Shown here one piece after another: positions 6,927-9,409 of a stretch of DNA of 9,409 bases. The number at the start of each line of letters is the position of its first letter. Within the stretch, counting starts at the first letter, position 1. The notes under the pieces are model-generated. The model was not told the origin of the DNA. It made no database searches and saw only the letters and a list, made by a program, of their open reading frames with translations. The stretch lies in NCBI GenBank assembly GCA_045655325.1, contig JAZOOY010000002.1:1-9409 (forward strand), in the 5' to 3' direction. The DNA comes from UBA1738 sp045655325. GTDB taxonomy: Bacteria; Bacillota; Clostridia; UBA1381. The position numbers and the translations under genes were made by a program.

Positions 6927-7352
6927 ATGGCACAAAAAATTGAAGGTTACATTAAACTACAAATTCCTGCTGGTAAGGCATCACCTGCACCACCAGTTGG
7001 TCCAGCTCTTGGTCAGCACGGTGTAAACATTATGCAGTTTACTAAGGAATTTAACGAAAAGACAGCTAAGGATGCTGGTCTAATTATCCCTGTAGTTATT
7101 ACAGTATATGCAGACCGTTCATTCACATTTGTCACAAAGACTCCGCCGGCTGCAGTTCTTCTAAAGAAGGCATGCAAGATCGACAAGGCATCAGGCGTTC
7201 CTAACAAGAACAAGGTTGCAACAGTTTCAAAGGCTGACATCCAGGCAATCGCAGAACAGAAGATGCCTGACCTAAACGCAGCTTCTCTTGAAGCAGCAAT
7301 GAGCATGATCGCCGGTACTGCAAGAAGTATGGGTATCGTAGTCGGAGATTAA
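6927..7352 (+). CDS. rplK: Ribosomal protein L11
   Basis: L11 binds the GTPase-associated region of 23S rRNA at the base of the L7/L12 stalk. It is needed for factor-dependent steps and for RelA sensing. The length of 141 residues is exactly typical. The N-terminal domain shows KLQIPAGKASPAPPVGPALG (residues 10-29, proline-rich linker and thiopeptide region) and QHGVNIMQFTKEFN. The C-terminal rRNA-binding domain ends with KMPDLNAASLEAAMSMIAGTARSMGIVV. The ribosome binding site is AGGAGG (6912-6917). The gene pairs with rplA as an L11-L1 unit preceded by a putative L1-binding leader, so its translation is probably controlled by free L1. Codon use is strongly biased, as expected for high expression. 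Confidence 0.98.
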   Translation: MAQKIEGYIKLQIPAGKASPAPPVGPALGQHGVNIMQFTKEFNEKTAKDAGLIIPVVITVYADRSFTFVTKTPPAAVLLKKACKIDKASGVPNKNKVATVSKADIQAIAEQKMPDLNAASLEAAMSMIAGTARSMGIVVGD

Positions 7353-7374
7353 TTACTAATTAGCAATTAACGAA

Positions 7375-7405
7375 GTGGGAGAGGTGTAAACCCTTGTTTG
7401 ACCAC
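7375..7405 (+). promoter_or_regulatory. Second putative L1-binding site, directly before rplA ribosome binding site
   Basis: The same architecture recurs in the rplK-rplA gap. The outer stem is GTGG/CCAC (7375-7378 with 7402-7405) and the 5' loop is GA (7379-7380). The inner stem pairs G7381 and GGT 7383-7385 with ACCC 7390-7393, with A7382 bulged and a GTAA (GNRA-type) tetraloop. The 3' loop TTGTTTGA (7394-7401) is again 8 nt. Loop sizes and the GTGGGAG strand equal those of the element before rplK. The ribosome binding site AAGGAGG (7408-7414) begins 2 nt after the outer stem, so bound L1 should block the ribosome. Regulation is inferred from structure and position. Confidence 0.65.
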
Positions 7406-7422
7406 GTAAGGAGGATAATAAT

Positions 7423-8115
7423 ATGTTTAGAGGAAAGAAATATCAAGAAAGCGCAAAGCTTGTTGACAAGTCAAAGCTATATGACGTTGACGAAGCTTTG
7501 GATCTTGCTACAAAGACTGCAAAGGCAAAGTTTGACGAAACTGTTGAACTTCACGCAAAACTAGGCGTTGACTCAAGACACGCAGACCAGCAGGTTAGAG
7601 GTGCAATCGTACTTCCACACGGTACTGGTAAAACTGCTAAGGTTTTGGTTTTCGCTAAAGGACCAAAGGCTGATGAAGCTCTAGCTGCTGGCGCTGACTA
7701 TGTTGGCGAAATGGATCTTTGCACAAAGATTCAGCAGGAAAACTGGTTCGATTTCGACGTTGTTGTTGCAACACCAGATATGATGGGCGTTGTTGGTCGT
7801 CTAGGTAAGGTTCTTGGTCCTAAGGGACTTATGCCATCACCAAAGGCTGGCACAGTAACAATGGACGTTACAAAGGCTGTTAACGATATTAAGGCAGGTA
7901 AGATTGAATACAGAGTTGACAAGAACAACATCATTCACTGCCCAATCGGTAAGGCATCATTCGGTAAGGAAAAGCTAGCTGACAACTTTGAAGCACTTAT
8001 GGGTGCTATCATCAAGGCTAAGCCAGCTGCTGCTAAGGGTCAGTACCTAAGATCAGTTGTTGTTTCAACAACAATGGGCCCTGGCATTAAGCTTAACCCT
8101 TCAAAGCTTGGTTAA
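7423..8115 (+). CDS. rplA: Ribosomal protein L1
   Basis: L1 forms the mobile L1 stalk of the 50S subunit that handles deacylated tRNA at the E site. In many bacteria it also represses its own L11-L1 mRNA. The 230-residue length is typical. The N-terminal segment contains KFDETVELHAKLGVDSRHAD with the conserved VRGAIVLPHGTGK. The second domain carries LGKVLGPKGLMPSPKAGTV starting at residue 127. The C-terminus TTMGPGIKLNPSKL is standard. The ribosome binding site AAGGAGG lies 8 nt before the ATG. A putative L1 site abuts it and another precedes rplK, so this protein is likely its own regulator at both genes. A 37-bp palindrome follows the stop codon. Confidence 0.98.
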   Translation: MFRGKKYQESAKLVDKSKLYDVDEALDLATKTAKAKFDETVELHAKLGVDSRHADQQVRGAIVLPHGTGKTAKVLVFAKGPKADEALAAGADYVGEMDLCTKIQQENWFDFDVVVATPDMMGVVGRLGKVLGPKGLMPSPKAGTVTMDVTKAVNDIKAGKIEYRVDKNNIIHCPIGKASFGKEKLADNFEALMGAIIKAKPAAAKGQYLRSVVVSTTMGPGIKLNPSKLG

Positions 8116-8125
8116 TTAACCGATA

Positions 8126-8162
8126 TTTAGAATTTCCGCTAAATTTTAGCGGAAATTCTAAA
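8126..8162 (+). terminator. Perfect 37-bp palindrome after rplA (possible non-canonical terminator)
   Basis: Every base from 8126 to 8143 pairs with 8145-8162 around a single central base, so RNA could form a 17-bp stem with a 3-nt loop. The core is CCGCTAA/TTAGCGG and the flanks are AT-rich. It follows the rplA stop by 10 nt and ends 6 nt before the rplJ -35 box, the right place to end the L11-L1 transcript. No U-run follows on either strand (AAAAAG on plus), so a classic intrinsic terminator is doubtful. A stabilised mRNA 3' end or a dyad operator are alternatives. Confidence 0.5.
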
Positions 8163-8168
8163 AAGATA

Positions 8169-8197
8169 TTGACAATATTTGTTTTCTATGCTATACT
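8169..8197 (+). promoter_or_regulatory. Sigma-A promoter for rplJL
   Basis: TTGACA (8169-8174), a 17-nt spacer and TATACT (8192-8197), with TGC immediately upstream of the -10 (extended -10), closely match the housekeeping consensus. Transcription would start near 8204, about 14 nt before the L10 leader stem. An inverted repeat CTATAC-TT-GTATAG (8191-8204) covers the -10 and start region. Confidence 0.88.
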
Positions 8198-8217
8198 TGT
8201 ATAGTTGGAAATAAATC

Positions 8218-8293
8218 CGTAGACAGCAGGCACAAAGGTAAGACCTGCCGAGGGTGAAATTAGTTTGATAACTAACGGCTCTTTTCGTCTACG
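8218..8293 (+). promoter_or_regulatory. L10 (rplJ) mRNA leader, autoregulatory RNA
   Basis: The leader closes with CGTAGAC/GTCTACG (8218-8224 with 8287-8293). It contains GCAGG/CCTGC (8226-8230 with 8244-8248) and TTAGTT/AACTAA (8260-8265 with 8270-8275). The CCTGCCGAGG strand (8244-8253) matches the conserved part of bacterial L10 leaders as I know them. In this family the L10-L12 complex binds the leader and lowers rplJL expression. In Bacillus this works by transcription attenuation. The 3' strand of the closing stem lies inside the downstream terminator, which fits attenuation here. Confidence 0.82.
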
Positions 8294-8313
8294 AAAAAGA
8301 GCCTTTCTTTTTT
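8277..8313 (+). terminator. Intrinsic terminator (attenuator) in the rplJ leader
   Basis: GGCTC plus TTTT and CG (8277-8287) pair with CG, an A-run with one extra A, and GAGCC (8292-8303) around a TCTA loop. A U-tract TTTCTTTTTT follows (8304-8313). It lies 33 nt before the rplJ ATG, so it must be read through for L10 to be made. Its upper stem and loop (8287-8293) are the same bases that close the L10 leader, making terminator and closing stem mutually exclusive in part. Confidence 0.85.
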
Positions 8314-8320
8314 GAAAGGC
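8301..8320 (+). promoter_or_regulatory. Hairpin overlapping the attenuator's 3' arm and U-tract
   Basis: GCCTTTC (8301-8307) pairs with GAAAGGC (8314-8320) across a six-T loop. It takes up the last three bases of the terminator stem and its U-tract, so it can only form in read-through RNA. It could keep read-through transcripts from refolding and leaves the ribosome binding site AGGAGGTG (from 8333) free. Function is inferred. Confidence 0.4.
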
Positions 8321-8345
8321 ATAAAATCTTATAGGAGGTGACATT

Positions 8346-9023
8346 ATGCCAAACGCAAACGTTTTAGAATCAAAGAAGGCACAGGTTGCTGAAATTTCAG
8401 AAGTACTAAAGAATGCGGCAACAGGCGTGCTAGTTGACTACCGTGGACTTACTGTTGAAGAAGATACAAAGCTTCGTAACCAGCTAAGAGAAGCAGGCGT
8501 TAACTATTTTGTAGTAAAAAACACATTGCTTCGTTTAGCAGCAAATCAGGTTGGTCTTGAAGATCTTGACAGCATCCTTCACGGTCCAACAGCTTTGGCA
8601 GTATCAGAGGATCCAGTTGCTCCTGCAAAAATCCTTTTCGATTACGCAAAGCAGAATGATAAGATGGAAATCAAGTCAGGTTTCATGGACGGTAAAGTAA
8701 TGTCTATGGACGAGCTTACAACTCTTGCTAAGACTCCTTCAAAGGAAACTCTTATCGCAAAGATTATGGGCAGCTTGAATGCTCCTGCTTCAAACCTTGT
8801 AAGATTGCTTAACACAATCGTTGAAGGCGGAGAAGAAATCGCTGATCTAATTGCTAAGAAAGCAGGCGAAGCAAAAGAAGAAGCTCCAGCAGTAGAAGCT
8901 GAAGCACCAGCTGCAGAAGAAGCAGCACCAGCTGAAGAAGCACCAGTTGCTGAAGCAGCAGAAGAAACACCAGCAGAAGAACCTGCTGAAGAAACAAAAG
9001 AAACTGCAGAAGATGCAGAATAA
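8346..9023 (+). CDS. rplJ: Ribosomal protein L10 with an acidic Ala/Glu/Pro C-terminal tail
   Basis: L10 is the stalk base that binds 23S rRNA beside L11 and carries the L7/L12 dimers on its C-terminal helix. The rRNA-binding domain is standard: KKAQVAEISEVLKNAATG, VLVDYRGLTVEE, YFVVKNTLLRLAA and LHGPTALAVSEDPVAPAKIL. The stalk helix follows at about residues 150-173 (ASNLVRLLNTIVEGG and IADLIAKKAG). L10 is usually 165-180 residues, but this one has 225. Residues 175-225 are a low-complexity tail made almost only of Ala, Glu and Pro, strongly acidic and probably disordered. The ribosome binding site AGGAGGTG precedes the ATG. The tail uses the same codons as the rest of the gene, so a frameshift artefact is unlikely. 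The gene lies behind its own promoter and L10 leader and before rplL. Confidence 0.97.
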   Translation: MPNANVLESKKAQVAEISEVLKNAATGVLVDYRGLTVEEDTKLRNQLREAGVNYFVVKNTLLRLAANQVGLEDLDSILHGPTALAVSEDPVAPAKILFDYAKQNDKMEIKSGFMDGKVMSMDELTTLAKTPSKETLIAKIMGSLNAPASNLVRLLNTIVEGGEEIADLIAKKAGEAKEEAPAVEAEAPAAEEAAPAEEAPVAEAAEETPAEEPAEETKETAEDAE

Positions 9024-9056
9024 TTAAAAACTATTAATAATTAGGAGGAAATTAAA

Positions 9057-9409
9057 ATGGCAGACATTCAGAAGATTTTAGATGATATCAAAGAATTAAA
9101 ATTATTGGAAGTAGCAGAACTTGTAAAGCTTATGGAAGAAGAGTTCGGTGTATCAGCAGCAGCTCCTGTAATGGTAGCAGCAGCAGCTGAAGGCGGCGCA
9201 GCAGCAGGTGCTGAGCAGTCAGAATTTGAAGTAGTTCTTGCAGACGCAGGTGCTTCAAAGCTTAACGTAATCAAGGTTGTAAGAGAACTTACAGGTCTTG
9301 GTCTTAAGGAAGCAAAGGAACTTGTTGACGGTGCTCCTAAGACAATCAAAGAAGGCGCTTCTAAGGAAGATGCTGAAGCAATCAAGGCTAAGCTTGAAGA
9401 AGCTGGCGC
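9057..9409 (+). CDS. rplL: Ribosomal protein L7/L12 (C-terminal end beyond window)
   Basis: L7/L12 is the multi-copy flexible stalk protein that recruits and activates translation GTPases. The frame from the ATG at 9057 is open to the window edge for 117 codons. The family is about 120-125 residues, so only a handful are missing. The N-terminal dimerisation domain that binds L10 covers about residues 1-32 (IKELKLLEVAELVKLMEEEFGVS). The Ala/Gly hinge spans about 33-52. The factor-binding C-terminal domain starts near residue 56 and contains KLNVIKVVRELTGLGLKEAKELVDGAP. AGGAGG (9043-9048) is the ribosome binding site. The gap to rplJ is only 33 nt with no terminator, so the two are co-transcribed. 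L12 is needed in several copies per L10, and I see no structure in the gap that would obviously boost its translation. Confidence 0.97.
   Translation, partial: MADIQKILDDIKELKLLEVAELVKLMEEEFGVSAAAPVMVAAAAEGGAAAGAEQSEFEVVLADAGASKLNVIKVVRELTGLGLKEAKELVDGAPKTIKEGASKEDAEAIKAKLEEAG

Noticed and set aside
8870..9020. The repetitive GCA/GAA/CCA stretch of rplJ as a tandem repeat or assembly artefact
   Set aside because: There is no exact repeat unit. The reading frame stays open to a normal stop 33 nt before rplL, so it is better read as a low-complexity protein tail.
9068..9385. 105-codon minus-strand open frame inside rplL
   Set aside because: It is a Ser/Ala-rich antisense shadow of the biased rplL codons.
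1..9409. Mobile elements, CRISPR arrays, tRNA/rRNA genes or a defence island
   Set aside because: No transposase, repeat-spacer pattern, cloverleaf or foreign gene was seen. Nearly all of the window is accounted for by conserved housekeeping genes and their leaders.

Overview
The window looks like core chromosome from a low-to-moderate GC Firmicute, most likely a Clostridia member (perhaps Ruminococcaceae/Oscillospiraceae; this is an inference from gene content, AddAB rather than RecBCD, strong AGGAGG-type ribosome binding sites and codon use, not a database match). I see no mobile element, CRISPR array, tRNA, rRNA or foreign island.

The left half is read on the minus strand: murA (5655 down to 4408), addB (4333 to 902) and addA (909 down to the window edge, truncated). 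MurA makes the first committed peptidoglycan precursor. AddA and AddB form the helicase-nuclease that processes double-strand breaks for recombination. addB and addA overlap by 8 bp and are almost certainly translationally coupled.

The right half is read on the plus strand and is the classic secE-nusG-rplKAJL ribosomal/transcription cluster: rpmG (L33), secE, nusG, rplK (L11), rplA (L1), then, from a new promoter, rplJ (L10) and rplL (L7/L12, cut by the window end). The divergent murA/rpmG spacer carries a strong sigma-A type promoter (TTGACA-17-TACAAT with extended -10) pointing to rpmG. A second one (TTGACA-17-TATACT, extended -10) drives rplJL.

The most interesting content is regulatory RNA between the ribosomal genes. 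There are two separate L1-binding-site look-alikes, one before rplK and one directly abutting the rplA ribosome binding site. Both have the same geometry: a GUGG/CCAC outer stem, a 2-nt 5' loop (GA), an 8-nt 3' loop and a short inner hairpin. This suggests L1 autoregulates its operon at two points. Before rplJ lies an L10-type leader ending in an intrinsic terminator, so rplJL is probably controlled by transcription attenuation. A perfect 37-bp palindrome without a U-tract separates the L11-L1 unit from the rplJL promoter. L10 carries an unusual acidic Ala/Glu/Pro tail of about 50 residues. I found no convincing wholly new system; the candidates for follow-up are the paired L1 sites, the palindrome and the L10 tail.
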